Translations under genes and position numbers: made by a program
Part shown: one piece after another, positions 14,131 to 24,793 of the stretch
Numbering within the stretch: the first letter of the stretch is position 1
How the letters are laid out: each line of letters starts with the position of its first letter
Origin: Ornithodoros turicata
Taxonomy: Eukaryota > Arthropoda > Arachnida > Ixodida > Argasidae
Direction of reading: 5' to 3'
Assembly (NCBI RefSeq): GCF_037126465.1
Contig: NC_088209.1
Coordinates: 4,357,947-4,421,946, forward strand
Length of the DNA stretch: 64,000 nt
Notes under the pieces: generated by a model
The model's input: only the letters and a program-made list of their open reading frames with translations
What the model was told of the DNA's origin: nothing
The model's database searches: none

Positions 14131-14274
14131 TGTCTGCTTTGGGACAGCATGATCGCTGCTCTACAGCAAGACAGCAAGCGCCGAAGACAAACGGACGAGG
14201 CTGGGGGGATAAGGGGGACGAGAGGAGAGACGAAAAACCCGAGGAGAGAAGGGAAAGGAGGTTGGGAAAGGAGG

Positions 14275-14420
14275 TCGGTCTGCGCATGCGCACTGGGCCC
14301 CAGCTTTTTTCCCGCGCTGGCCAGCGGAGACGCTGTGAGTGGCTCCTGGGGATCACGTGGTTTGGGCGGCCGCCATTTTCCCTGGACCATTGCGTAAACG
14401 GCAGCTTCCGGCGGATGGCT
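14275..14420 (+). promoter_or_regulatory. CpG-rich TATA-less promoter-like region
   Basis: A short stretch packs several motifs of metazoan CpG promoters: TGCGCATGCGCA (NRF-1 type palindrome) near 14280, CACGTG E-box near 14356, and GGCGGCCGCCATTTT (YY1-type) near 14367. The DNA on either side is CpG-rich. No convincing coding exon follows. Confidence 0.45.
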
Positions 14421-15253
14421 ACAGTGCCCTAGAAGAGTATAGTGGAAAGAGCGGAACCGGTTTCAGCCCGATAGTTGAGGAAGGATCTCCTGGCGCTGCT
14501 GTCGAATTCCCGAGGAGAAACTGTGAAGCGCCTATGTCCGCTGCAGCGTTTTTGCTGTTTTTGCGTGATGCTTTGGTGACTCCGAAAGAAGGCGATGTGT
14601 GACGCATCAAAATAGTGAAGCTTCCTTATGGCGGGCTAGAATGAATGGTGTGCTGAGCGAAGGATGAAGTTGGGTCGGGACGACGGGCCTGCCGACAGGT
14701 GGCTACCACGGGCTGCTTGCGCTGTCGTTTCCGGCGCCCTCTCCCTCACGTGATAGGGTATGTGAACAGCATCTGAGCGCGCTCCGGAGTGCTGAGAAAA
14801 ATAGATGGAATCTACCGAAAATACAAAATAAATAAAAGCGAAGCGTGCGCGTGCTCATAGCTGTCGTATACGCACGTGCTGCCGGTCTCGGCAGCTGCAA
14901 CAAATGCACTCTCAAAGACAAATCGTGTTTCCTTCAACATGTATATGGCAAACATAAACAGAAACGGTAATGTGCGAACATCATTTGCACGACTGGTGAA
15001 GCACACAAATAGAAACTTTAGACTGCCGCACGGCTTTTTACACATAAAAATTATGCGGCGTATCAATTAAGTGAGTTAGTTAATTCGATCGATGTGTACT
15101 GTGATGGGCGGTCTTGCATTTGCAGCTGAGGCAAAGATGCGTGTCCCAAATAGAAAGTCATCATGAGGCATATTGTTGCCTGTTGCGAACACAGTTTTGG
15201 TAGAGCATATTGGTGGATGACGAAACCAACGCGAGATGTCAAACTACTGGATG
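14421..15253. other. No gene seen
   Basis: Short frames on both strands only, none with recognisable protein character. The first 200 bases keep the high GC of the promoter-like region and could be untranslated leader. The rest is ordinary mixed-composition DNA. Confidence 0.5.
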
Positions 15254-15352
15254 ATGAAATGTGTCCTATGCAGTACATCTCAAAGCGTACGAAAGGAAAC
15301 GAACCGTTTCCTTTCGTACGCTTTGAGATGTACTGCATAGGACACATTTCAT
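15254..15352. repeat. Perfect 99-bp palindrome (48-bp arms, 3-nt loop)
   Basis: The left arm 15254-15301 is the exact reverse complement of the right arm 15305-15352, separated by AAC. No mismatch was found in 48 pairs. This could be a very young foldback insertion, a hairpin RNA source, or an assembly or cloning artefact. The apparent frames on both strands mirror each other and are not evidence of a gene. Confidence 0.95.
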
Positions 15353-15708
15353 GGTGATGGTGATTCCAGGTAATGGTGAGCATGAGCTTGACGAACTCTT
15401 GCTTCGGGGGATGCGAGGCTTGTACAGCGTGAGGCCGTTAAGGTGGCTTCGGATCTGAACGGCTAGGTTCACCCACATTTTATCACACAGGCTCGGATGT
15501 GTATGCGCAAGTGTGACCCTCGGCATAGCTTTGAGTGCAGGAGCCCCACAGTCGCAAAGCATAGTTTTCATGTGCTCCCACAGGAACTTCGGAGCCGTGC
15601 AAGAGCAAAAGCACAACTTAGCGGGCATAACGTTTGCATCTCAAACGCTGTGCATTACGCGCGCCGTAGCAGTTTTCCCAGTAATCGACCTCTGAGGGGG
15701 GTTCGGAG

Positions 15709-16115
15709 CAGACCTGTACACGTTACCGAAAAAAAGGAACTAAATACCGGTACTCGTTACCATGAAAAAAATGAACTAAATACGTTACCCATTACCAAAG
15801 TAACAAAAGGAACGCGTTCCCGTTACTCGATAGTAACGAGTTACTTTTACGTTACCACGTTATTACAGAGCCGCTACCATGTCTAAATTGGCACGTGCTT
15901 CATTTGGTCCGACTATTCCATGGAATTCGCTTTGAAGAATAGTTGGTGCTCGAAATGGGCATCGGTCATTTTTGGTGCATTTGCTCGAGAGAGCCCCTGT
16001 GGCAAGACTGAAAAATATTTTTATAACTGAACATGTTATTAGTTACAATTTTTAGAAAAGTAACTAGGTCGTTACTTCGTTACCGAAAAAAGTGACTGGT
16101 TACTGGATAACAAGG
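15709..16115. mobile_element. GTAAC-rich foldback element (hAT-like MITE)
   Basis: Begins CAGACCTGTACACGTTACC and consists largely of degenerate GTAAC/GTTAC words in both orientations (15720-15870 and 16030-16110), with a central spacer. It has the same architecture as the better-defined element at 43165-44080, which has an 8-bp target duplication. I could not find a matching 8-bp duplication here, so the right boundary is uncertain. Confidence 0.55.
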
Positions 16116-16227
16116 TTATGGTTTATTGCTTTTTTTTTAAAGTGAAAAGAGCAATTCCCTTTCAGTGGTCGTTCACAGGGATGCTTACACTAGGTTTTCT
16201 GCTTCTCTGGCCGTTTTATTTCGGTGT

Positions 16228-16405
16228 TCGGTTCGGTGTTCTGATTTTCGGCCTTTTGGCTTTCGGCCTTCTGACACCTTCGGCGTTATGATTTTTCGGC
16301 CTTTTGGCTTTCGGCCTTATGATAGTTCGGCGTTCAGATTTTTCGGCCTTTTGACTTTCGGCCTTATGATAGTTCGGCGTTCTGATTTTCGGCATTTTGA
16401 TAGGC
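16228..16405. repeat. Minisatellite, about 47-bp period
   Basis: Three to four imperfect copies of a unit built from TTCGGCGTTNTGATTTTTCGGCC, TTTTGGCTTTCGGCC and TTATGATAG. Short frames across it encode repetitive Phe/Gly/Arg-rich strings that come from the repeat itself. Confidence 0.85.
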
Positions 16406-16493
16406 TTCCTTCCCCAACACAATTAACGACGATGAACAATGTCCATCTGGGGTCAGCTCGTACTGGGAGCAGCACACTTTTCTTTCATGGTGT

Positions 16494-16706
16494 TTGCCTG
16501 CTACAACATGTACCGTGGAACAGTTTTTCAGCACCCTGCGGAGGGTAAGAACCTGGCTTCGTTCCACAATGACTGAGGACCGGCTAAACGCGCTGTGTAT
16601 GATGAACTGTTCATCGCGAAAAAGTGGGTGGCGACAACACATTTGTGGAAAAAGCTATCAACTCTTTTGCGCGAGAAAAGCAAAGGCGCCTACAGTTTCT
16701 GTCTAA
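16494..16706 (+). pseudogene. hAT transposase C-terminal fragment
   Basis: The frame reads TCTVEQFFSTLRRVRTWLRS followed by TMTEDRLNALCMMN, the classic hAT C-terminal dimerisation block (ER/EQ-x-FS-x-L-x-R-x-K/R-T-x-x-R-x-x-M and RLxxLxxL). About 30 codons later the expected tail (INSFARE) appears in a shifted frame, so there is at least one frameshift. No RNase-H-like catalytic region lies upstream; only the minisatellite does. This is a relic, not a gene. Confidence 0.8.
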
Positions 16707-17133
16707 AGAGTGAGGGACATAGGGAGTGAGGGTAGAGAATTATCGTCTATACTGATACTGATGTCCATATCTGCTGAAAATAAGCCACCACTTGATATTG
16801 TCAACTTGTCACAAGTAGACACGGCTGTTTCACCGTGTGTTCTCGTTTTTGCGAAATCAACAGAAATGAGATAATCGCTGACAGAAAGGGCAGCAGGAGT
16901 GGCGACGGCAAACGTATAGTATGAAACAGAAAATCAGGAGCGAGCCTTTGCACGGACAAGGGATTGCGTTGCCGAGAAATGGCAAAACGTAAAAATTCCG
17001 AAGCATAGGGTTACTGAGCCAAAGCAATATAGTTGCGAATAGACACCCATAACTAGAGGAATATCCCGTACCTTGAGCACCAGCCCGAACGCCTCCACAC
17101 CCGCCCTGCACTCGCGGCACCCATAACGACCCC

Positions 17134-17191
17134 CCCACCACCACCACCACCACCACCTCGGTCGGCATTAGTTTGCCCCCCCCCCCCCCCC
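17134..17191. repeat. CCA microsatellite and poly-C tract
   Basis: An ACC/CCA run at about 17134-17157 and an uninterrupted run of 16 C at about 17176-17191, separated by a short unique piece. The runs produce spurious Val/Gly-rich frames on the minus strand. Confidence 0.9.
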
Positions 17192-17781
17192 TGGAGAAAA
17201 TCCTAGCGGTGCCCATGCCAGGGGATGTTTATTAATCAATGTCTATGGGTGTATGCATTGGTAGGTAGCCGACCCATATTGGGCGTTCCCAAAAATTTTA
17301 CGTTTCACAGTGTTGTTACTGCGGCAAGGGAATATTTGCTTTAGTGTGTCTCATCTCACAGAATGCCTTTTTGTATTGCCAACTCACAGAATGCCTTACG
17401 CAGCAATCGTTCAACGTCCCGGACGAGCTATATTTGCACATGAAAACTAAATAAACAACCAGAGAGAAGACCTCGCGCGAGCGCTCGCGACTTTTGGCGC
17501 AGATGGGCTGTACAACTTTTCAGCCGGAGCGAATCTGTGCTGCAGGAACGGCACGTGGTCGGCTCGCAACAGAAGGGCGTTTGTGAGCCCCACAAAAATG
17601 TGCCTTTCCGCGTGGCGCGCTGCGAGCGACAGCGCAAAAGCTCGTGCAATTCGCCGCCATCTTGTCCACGGCCGTGACCACGCGCTCCCCATGCATTAGA
17701 TTAGGCGCTTGGCACACCAGTCCTTCTAGCCCGCCATAGCTTCCTGTCAATTTTGCCGGTATTTGCGTGTGCTAGTCCTCG

Positions 17782-17882
17782 ATGGAGAAGAAGAAAAAGA
17801 AGTTAGAGACACATTGCTTCGCGCCCCGTTGCAAGACTGGCTACCCGGGCAGCTTTCTGTCTAGCTTAAAACAGCTGTGGGC
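17782..17882 (+). pseudogene. THAP-domain N-terminal fragment of a P-type transposase
   Basis: ATG at 17782 opens a lysine-rich start followed by HCFAPRCKTGYPG, the first Cys pair of a THAP zinc finger (C-x4-C spacing as in tick-type THAP proteins). After about 25 residues the frame loses THAP character and stops at the TAA of the TTAA where the next element is inserted. The upstream 140 bases hold GCCGCCATCTTG (YY1-type) and a CpG-rich promoter-like stretch. The tail at 21533-22365 belonged to the same element. Confidence 0.6.
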
Positions 17883-17886
17883 TTAA

Positions 17887-20800
17887 AGGGACCGAAAAGT
17901 GAAAAATAACCCCCATATTTTTGCCCACTGTCGTGCACAACATCGTTGTTTGATAAGACACAGAAAGCATTACTTCTCAATTCGGCATATTTTCTACGTA
18001 TAAATATTTTGAAGATCGCCGGAACATGGACGGTGCTGCCAGCGAACGGCGAAAAAGAGCAACTTGGGTTTCGGGTCAGGGCTCCCAGGGATTGGTCAAC
18101 CCTTACCACGTGAGAGTTGATTTTGTAGAGAACAAAGTTCACGCACATTATCTTACAGCTCAACGACATTTTAAAAATGACGCTCACTTCCATAGCTTTT
18201 ACGTTAATAAAGCATTCAGCTACTTCGCCGCTACGAGCTACGATCCGCCGCGCCATCTGCAAGGCCATCTGTGTTATCGCGTTTATTGTTTACGTCGTGG
18301 GTGGTCATGTTGGTCGCCCGAAGCACAAAGTATAAGTGAATGGCATGTTCGTGGCTGTTGTGTCAATTATTCCAGAGACCTACATATACCTGGTGTAGTT
18401 TTGGTGCTGGGGGATGCAAAAATCATGTTCGTTCACCATCGGCGGCGGGCGTTTTCTACCACAAGATTCAACAGGAGAGTGCGCGAAAACGAATGTGGTT
18501 CGAAACACTCGGTTATTAGATGTAGCAGTCGTGTCGTGTGTGCTGAGCTCATTTTGCTGCCGATGACTACGAATATGCCGTAGAAGGCGAATTGCGAAGA
18601 CGTAACGATTGCACTGATGCTCAGTACCCAGTGATTTTGGTTCACCGAGGTGAAGAGTTCAACACAACGTCTAAGGTACGTACAGGCGTCACACATGTAT
18701 AAATTATAATATAGCGATGACGTATTCCATTTAACTTATGTTATCCTACTTGTCCCATACTCAACATTGTCAACATCAACAAATTTAATTTTAGGGGCCT
18801 TCCAGTGTTGAAGTGGCGCAAGACTGCTTCGTGTGTGTGTGATCCAGGCACTCAAGTTGACATGACAGAAATAGCTGAAAGCGGGTATGCAAAGTAAACA
18901 GATGGAAGCACTAGATTTGTTGCAGACTTTGTGACATTTTTTGGAGTCTTTGGACAGGTGCAGAACATTAGTATGACGTCAACAATAGAAGAAACCGATG
19001 AGAACTACTAGCTTGTTTGAAGGGTACAAGAATACTTCCTGTTGAGGTGTAGTTATGACTTCATGGCTAAGGAACGCTAATTAATTTTCTAGAGAAGCAT
19101 CCTCTACACTTGAATGCCCTATGAAACAGCGAAGGTTCATTGTCTTTGAAGCCCCACTACTGGAATTGTTCAATGTGTGTCAGAGCTGTAGTGAGCCATG
19201 CTAGGTTATCACATCATATCGGTCCTAAATTTGCAGAGTTCCCCTATCTCAGACGCAACTGTCATTTCTCTTTATTGCTCTTCCGATCCTACCTTCTCAG
19301 AGATTAATATGGTTCACCATACACTGCATGGGCACTGCCTTGCTTTACTCATGCTTTCGGTTTCTTGTTCTGTTGAATAAATCTTGACTTGAGTTTGCAG
19401 CCATCACGCTGTCTACTGTGTTTGGCCCTCATCTATATTGATGTGCTATAACGGTATAGCACATCAACATGCCAACAACCTACCAACAACTACCAAACAA
19501 CCTTGAGTAGTCCTACTTTTGGATGGAAACTACACGATGTGGTAACATCCACACATATAAAGTTTTAGTCGACGGAGATTTGCTGTTTTTGTACAACCTT
19601 CATTGTACATTTCTTTTGTCTCACTTAGCATGCCTGAAGAAAAGTTCTCATCTTCATCAAGATTATAGTTCCTGTAATCTTTTCACCAACAGAGAATACA
19701 AAAGTGAACAAATGGTAAAATATAACCGCTTCTTAAATTCAAAAGCAAAAGACAAAACTGTTTATACGTCTCTTGTTTATTTTGTTGCAGGTTTTACAAC
19801 TCTATCAAGTATGTCAAAACATCAGAGGGCAGGAAGTCCTACTCTGTTTCCTAAGTCCCTGGACAATAAATAAGAAAGATATAGTTTGAGTTGTGACAAA
19901 ACGTTGCTTCTGCTCTTATATTATATTTCAATCAAATGTTAGATGCATTGTACAAAAAAATGCAAAAAAATATGCATTTGTACTGTACACTGAAGCCAGT
20001 TTCAATTTGCAGGGCTGTCAAAAGTACGTTACAAAAGTACATCTCAATTACAGTAACAGAGAACTTATGCAATAAATTATTTAGCCATTTTGGAGTACTA
20101 TGCACACCAATGGTGCATGGTTAACTTTGAACCCAGATCAAGGGTTAATAATATTTGAAGTCAGCCCTCAAGTCCTTCTTTACAAATGTTAGTTGGTGAC
20201 GTGATAATGAATCAGTCACAAGTACTCCGTTTAGCAAAACAGAGTTAATTAATTGTTAAATCCCGATCTTTGTTCAAATATTAATTGACATTTGGAAACA
20301 TGGTCACTAAGAAGTGTACTAAAAGGTTATGAACACAGTTCAGCTGAATGACACTGATGAAAATTATCTTACTCACTCCTCACGTATACAATTGAGACAT
20401 GAGTATAACCTAGAAATACATCTACGCCCACAGATTACTTAACCCTCCAGGAACAAACTAGTAATTATAATATGCTGTGACAGCAAAGAAAAAGGAATGA
20501 GAAAAACTTGCAGCAAGCACGAAATGAAAATATGCTGACATCAACATTTCTACAAGTCTGCTAGCTGATGGGAAAGCATCCCTAATTGCATGCATGACGC
20601 AGATCGAGAACCAGTGGAGTACTTTCTATTGTATTTTCTCGGAGCACCCCATATCCTTCGTGTGAGTGGAAGACCTCCTCCAACCAGGTGGTATAACGGA
20701 ATTTCCTGCAGAAATAAGGGTTTTTCGTCCAGTTTGCTGTTCAAGTAGCGCGTAAAGACCACACGGCGCTGCCGTGTATATTGCCATGCTCTTCGGTTTC

Positions 20801-21528
20801 TCGGATGTATGTAAAAGACACTTGCAGTACTTCGGTGTCAAGGCACAGTATTTCGAAATATTCGTTAGTTCTGATACAATTGTCTGTCTGCCTTCCACAC
20901 GCATTCTCTACCTCTCAGCAGCAAAAACCGTAGTATCCATCCGTAGTATCCGTCGGTTTGCATTTCACACATGAACACCTGCGACGAAAAAACAGCGCTT
21001 GTTTCGGCTTACACAAGTGCTTCTCCCTGATACATGGAAATTTCACAAATCAGTCCATGTTCACGGCACGGTGAGCTACTGCTGAAGACGAGTGTGACTC
21101 CGACTAATCTCTGGACGAGGAATCTTCTGCTGCGAAGAACACACTTTCCACCACCCTAACGCATGAACAACAGTTCTGTGTGAGCGACAGTTCTCGAATG
21201 CGGAATTCCAGCGCACTCATGTTCAAGAGGCTCGACATTCTCGACGTAGAAAGTGGTCACAAATGCCCACTGCCATTTTCGTTTTCGCCGGATTAGCGCC
21301 CGGAAGTGCGCGTGTTACATGCGTCCTCGACAGATGGCGCGGGGTCATGCAATTGTTGACAGACTGGTCGGTTTCCTACTAGGTCCCTGGACATGCAATT
21401 ATGGAAAATTCGATTACAGAAAAACTACTGCGATTTCAGCGGAGTTCTTTGATATTTGAACTTTTGAAAGTTCAAGCTTTTCGCTGAACATAAAGTTTCG
21501 ATAGGTTTATATTCACTTTTCGGTCCCT
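17887..21528. mobile_element. 3.6-kb TTAA-flanked insertion with AGGGACC termini
   Basis: The ends are inverted copies: AGGGACCGAAAAGTGAA at 17887 and its reverse complement ending at 21528. Both are flanked directly by TTAA (17883-17886, 21529-21532), as expected for a TTAA target duplication (piggyBac-like or Kolobok-like use this target). The sequence outside the two TTAA copies forms one continuous transposase-like stretch when the insert is removed. I do not recognise a transposase inside. A candidate exon at 18547-18675 ends in AAG|GTACGT. An unassigned minus-strand frame covers 20626-20904. Otherwise 18.7-20.5 kb looks non-coding, with a 10-bp hairpin at 19440-19465. Confidence 0.7.
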
Positions 21529-21532
21529 TTAA

Positions 21533-22365
21533 GGGTCACCATTGCCAGCACGCTGTCCTTGATGGACTACTTAACAAGGCACGTCGGGTATAAGTTCTCC
21601 GTGACATCACGAAGTCAAGATCCGCTTGACAACGTTTTTGGCATCGTGAGGCAATCTTCAGGCTGTCACATCCAACTCCACAACAGTTTTTGATAACTGT
21701 TTCTTGCCTTAGCTTTTATATAGTATGGCAAAATCTGTTGCAAATGGAAATGCGGAGCCTGGTGTGTTAGATGCTCTGCTCAGTACAAACGGCATAGAGG
21801 AATACAAATGCGTAAAGCAGACTCTGATAGACAAGTTCATTGGAGATGGTGACCTCAGCAGCGCCGAACTTGTAATTGAAAAGTCAACAGACCGTGTCGT
21901 ATATCCTCAAGAAGCGACCAGAGACTAATTTTTTATATAGCTGGCTATGTTGCCACAAAATTCCTGTCTAAATCAAGGTGTGACATGTGTAGAAAGTTGT
22001 TGCTTAGCGACAAGAATGATGTACAGAACCTGCAGGCAGCTCAGCTGACTCAGTTGAAAGATAAGGGGGGCCTGTTGTATCCATCAGGCTTTATGCTTAG
22101 GTTCGTGGAAAATTTGGAAAACGTGTTTACCAGCTGCTTCAGTACGCAGGAACTTCACCATGAACGCATTATGGACGTCATTGCACTTCTTCATAGAATT
22201 CGACAGGATGCCATTGGTTGCACTGAACATAGCAAGCAACTGAGTGCTGAAGTTATGGCATTTTATGTCACCACTAGGCTTCATTTTTTTGTTAAGTCGC
22301 TGAATCGAGCCAAAGCACAGAAACGCGACTGTGCAAAATATCTGAACTTCAGTCGCTGCACATAA
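21533..22365 (+). pseudogene. C-terminal part of a THAP/P-element-type transposase
   Basis: Successive frames encode LRVTIASTLSLMDYL, SVTSRSQDPLDNVFGIVRQS, then a MAKSVANGNAEP-type segment, IFYIAGYVATKFL and DMCRKLLL, the order of conserved C-terminal blocks in P-type and THAP9-like transposases. At least three frameshifts separate the blocks (near 21670, 21715 and 21930), so it is dead. Upstream of the TTAA insertion, GCTGTGGGC reads on into the LRVT block. That shows that the THAP start and this tail were already joined by an internal deletion, as in deleted P-element derivatives, before the 3.6-kb insertion. Confidence 0.8.
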
Positions 22366-22879
22366 CTTGTCATTTTTACCTGCCAGTAATTAATTTTGTA
22401 CTTCACATTATGTGCATCCAATGTTGCATTTAATTTCAGTTTCATTGTTTTTTTATATATTCATACTCTGTGGTCGTTATAATCTTGTGTCTTGTACTTA
22501 TCAGCCAACTTTACATCGTCATAGCCTGCGATCGTTCCATACCTGAAAGCATAAACCTGTCTCCCTCATTGCGTGCGCTTCCCGTTTTATGTGGCATATG
22601 CCGGTAGACTGTGTCGTTTAGTAAAAGTTTTTGAAAGAAGTAACAAGGAATAATTCACAGAGAGACACACACACACAAATAACAATCCTAGGAAGTGCGA
22701 TAACCCAATACGCCGGCGCCAGTTTCTGCTCGGGGTAACTACGCCAGCGCCCCACAGCGGCATCCGCCTCAAGAGCCTCACAAAGGGAGCGTCGCATTTT
22801 CCACTACAATCTTCTAGGGCAGTGTAGTATCGCGAAGGCAGCCCCCGCGTCTGTCACCAAAAAGCGCGCGCTGATTGGA
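22366..22879. other. No gene seen
   Basis: AT-rich DNA after the transposase relic, then a CA-type dinucleotide patch near 22665. No coding or RNA feature was recognised. Confidence 0.5.
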
Positions 22880-23285
22880 TCGAACTGCGCATGTGCGCTG
22901 CATGCATGCCCTTTCCTATACCCTCTCTCTCGGATACGCTCCCTCCCCCCTACTTCGTTTCCGTTACCGCCATTCCACCGGGCCGTCTGCAAACCTTAGA
23001 TCGGGAACGGTGGTAGCAGCCTTACCGCGTTGTTGCTATCTTACAGCTGCTGTTATCTTCAAGCACTACCGTCTGCGAAACATCTGCCACGACCAGTTCC
23101 GCGCCTATTTGCCTTGGATTTCCCCGCGAGTGTCCTGTCTCCTCTGGAGTCCCGACTTTCCTTCAACTACTCTGCTAATTTTTCAACACAGGCCAAGCCA
23201 CGTATTCATTACGTCAACGGTGACAACTACAAAACAGTCACCACATAACTTCTTAACCAGTGGGAACGGCGGTAGCAGCCGAAGT

Positions 23286-24106
23286 ATGTTCGCGTACCGC
23301 TTTCTTGCTATCTTACAGATAGGTGAAACAGGCACTTCTTGTAACCGTTCTGATGATGTGTGTCTTCTGCTGCTGCCTTTCCCACACATTGTTGATTTTC
23401 TGAGTTCTGTACGTAACATCCTCAACCTATTTCTACTGCTTCAGTTATCCGGCGACGTAGAGCAAAACCCGGGCCCCATGACAAAATCACAGGAGGGACA
23501 ACTGAGCCGCGCTCTTGATATTCTAACCAAATTAGATGGGAATGTAACTACATCGATGTCAGAAGTAAAAGCATTACAGGTAAACCAACAGACAACGCTA
23601 TATCTGTGCTTTCAAACAAATTAAGCATTGTCGAAGACGAAATGTCTTCGATGAAGGACACACAATTTGGTCTTCTTGAAAGACTTCAGTCTGACGTGAA
23701 AGAGCTCCGTTCACATAACTCTCAAACCGCTGCACGCGTGTCGGCCATAAGTAGCCGTCTGATCGACCTCGAGGACAGATCCCGCAGAGATAATGTTGTG
23801 TTCTATGGTATACCAGACTCTGCTACTGAATCTTGGACCGTAAGCGAATCAAAAATAGTTGACATATCTGTGAGCACGTTAGGTATTCAGTGTACCGCGG
23901 ATGATTTCGATCGAATCCACCGCATTGGGAAATTTACTCTTGATAAACAACGACCAATTATTGCAAAGTTTCGCTCCTTTAAACTAAAGGAAAGCGTTAT
24001 ATCGTTGGGACATAAACTAATGGGGTCTGGGCTTAGTGTCGCGAATGACTTCTCGTCGGCCACGCGTACAGCACGTCGGCCACTGATTGACTTTGCAAAG
24101 GGCTAG
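23286..24106 (+). pseudogene. Retrotransposon ORF1 with 2A peptide, one frameshift
   Basis: From the in-frame ATG at 23286 the product has a hydrophobic N-terminal segment (NILNLFLLLQL) followed directly by LSGDVEQNPGP (23445-23477), an exact 2A ribosome-skipping consensus D-V-E-x-N-P-G-P, and then Met. 2A peptides are known near the start of ORF1 in several invertebrate non-LTR elements and in L1Tc. Downstream are a coiled-coil-like region and LEDRSRRDNVVFYGIPD, typical of LINE ORF1 proteins. The frame shifts once, near 23600, so the copy is broken as it stands. The hydrophobic segment before the 2A could act as a signal sequence. Confidence 0.85.
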
Positions 24107-24255
24107 AACATGAACTTTAAGCTACGACACGACAGGGCTGTTCATTTGGCCCAAGTCGTATTATTTTGATGCCGGTGCTGACGGTGTAAAAGAATGTGCG
24201 CGACAGCTAGAATCAAACTGTCCACTTGTAAATTCTCCAAAGCCTACGGCATCCT

Positions 24256-24420
24256 CACATATATCGGTCATGTGCACTAACATCCGAAGTGTTCTATCAA
24301 CGTTTAATGACTTCAGTGATTTTGTTCACGCCGGTTCATCTGATATTTTCTCTGTAACCGAGATATGGTTAACTGATGCCATGTCGAACGACGAACTTCC
24401 ACTGCAAACTTCGAGTTGAC
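24256..24420 (+). pseudogene. AP-endonuclease N-terminus of retrotransposon ORF2
   Basis: The frame reads ISVMCTNIRSVLSTFNDF then DIFSVTEIWLTD, matching the first two blocks of the LINE apurinic endonuclease (N-x-R-S and the catalytic Glu in T/E-x-W-L). It stops at 24418-24420, where sequence similarity to the element ends. Confidence 0.75.
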
Positions 24421-24472
24421 CACAACAGCTGCAATAAACAGCAGCGAAAGCAAACTATCAGTGCGCAGCATC

Positions 24473-24793
24473 ATAAACATGTGCGTATGCGACGAATGCT
24501 CAGAGGCATGTCTTTTCGGATTGTGTCAGAATTGTCCCAGTACGGAGGCCCTCACAACAGAAAGCCTAGGATTGCCGGACGATGACGAAATCCACCATGC
24601 CACATGGGAGCATGGAGGGATGGTGAAGCGCACGTTGCCAGTAACCGACTTCGTCGACGTGTTGCGGAATTCGGTCGGATCGTATATCACGTCGGGCGAC
24701 TATGTCAGAAAGGTCCAGCGGGAAGCCATACGTAAAGAAAAATGCGCAGTGAAGCCCGGCAACCTATATATAGCCGAGTCCAAGTCATCTTGA
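24473..24793 (+). pseudogene. Transposon-associated protein fragment (rightward piece)
   Basis: Encodes a Cys-rich start (CVCDECSEACLFGLCQNC) and then DDDEIHHATWEHGGMVKR and SYITSGDYVRKVQREA. From memory, this order (acidic residues, W, then a Y-x-x-H/D-x-x-x-K-x-Q block, then K-P-G) resembles the middle of an uncharacterised protein family common in repetitive DNA of ticks, hydra and other invertebrates. The function is unknown to me. It converges on the minus-strand piece beside it. Confidence 0.35.

Larger units (their letters stand above)
22880..24420 (+). mobile_element. 5' part of an L2/CR1-type non-LTR retrotransposon
   Basis: GC-rich leader with an NRF-1-like TGCGCATGTGCGC near 22888, then ORF1 with a 2A peptide and coiled coil, then the start of an AP-type endonuclease. 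The leader contains a duplicated segment: GGGAACGG-GGTAGCAGCC followed by TTGCTATCTTACAG occurs at about 23003-23047 and again at 23263-23318, as in 5' monomers of other LINEs. The element breaks off at about 24420, where other transposon debris begins. RT fragments of related elements lie at 31-32, 40-43, 49 and 50.7 kb. Confidence 0.8.

Noticed and set aside
16216..16422. Minus-strand Lys/Pro-rich frame over the minisatellite
   Set aside because: It is a translation of the 47-bp repeat, with no independent support.
17428..17750. Three overlapping minus-strand frames of 73-81 codons
   Set aside because: They lie in a GC-rich promoter-like stretch where all three frames stay open by composition.
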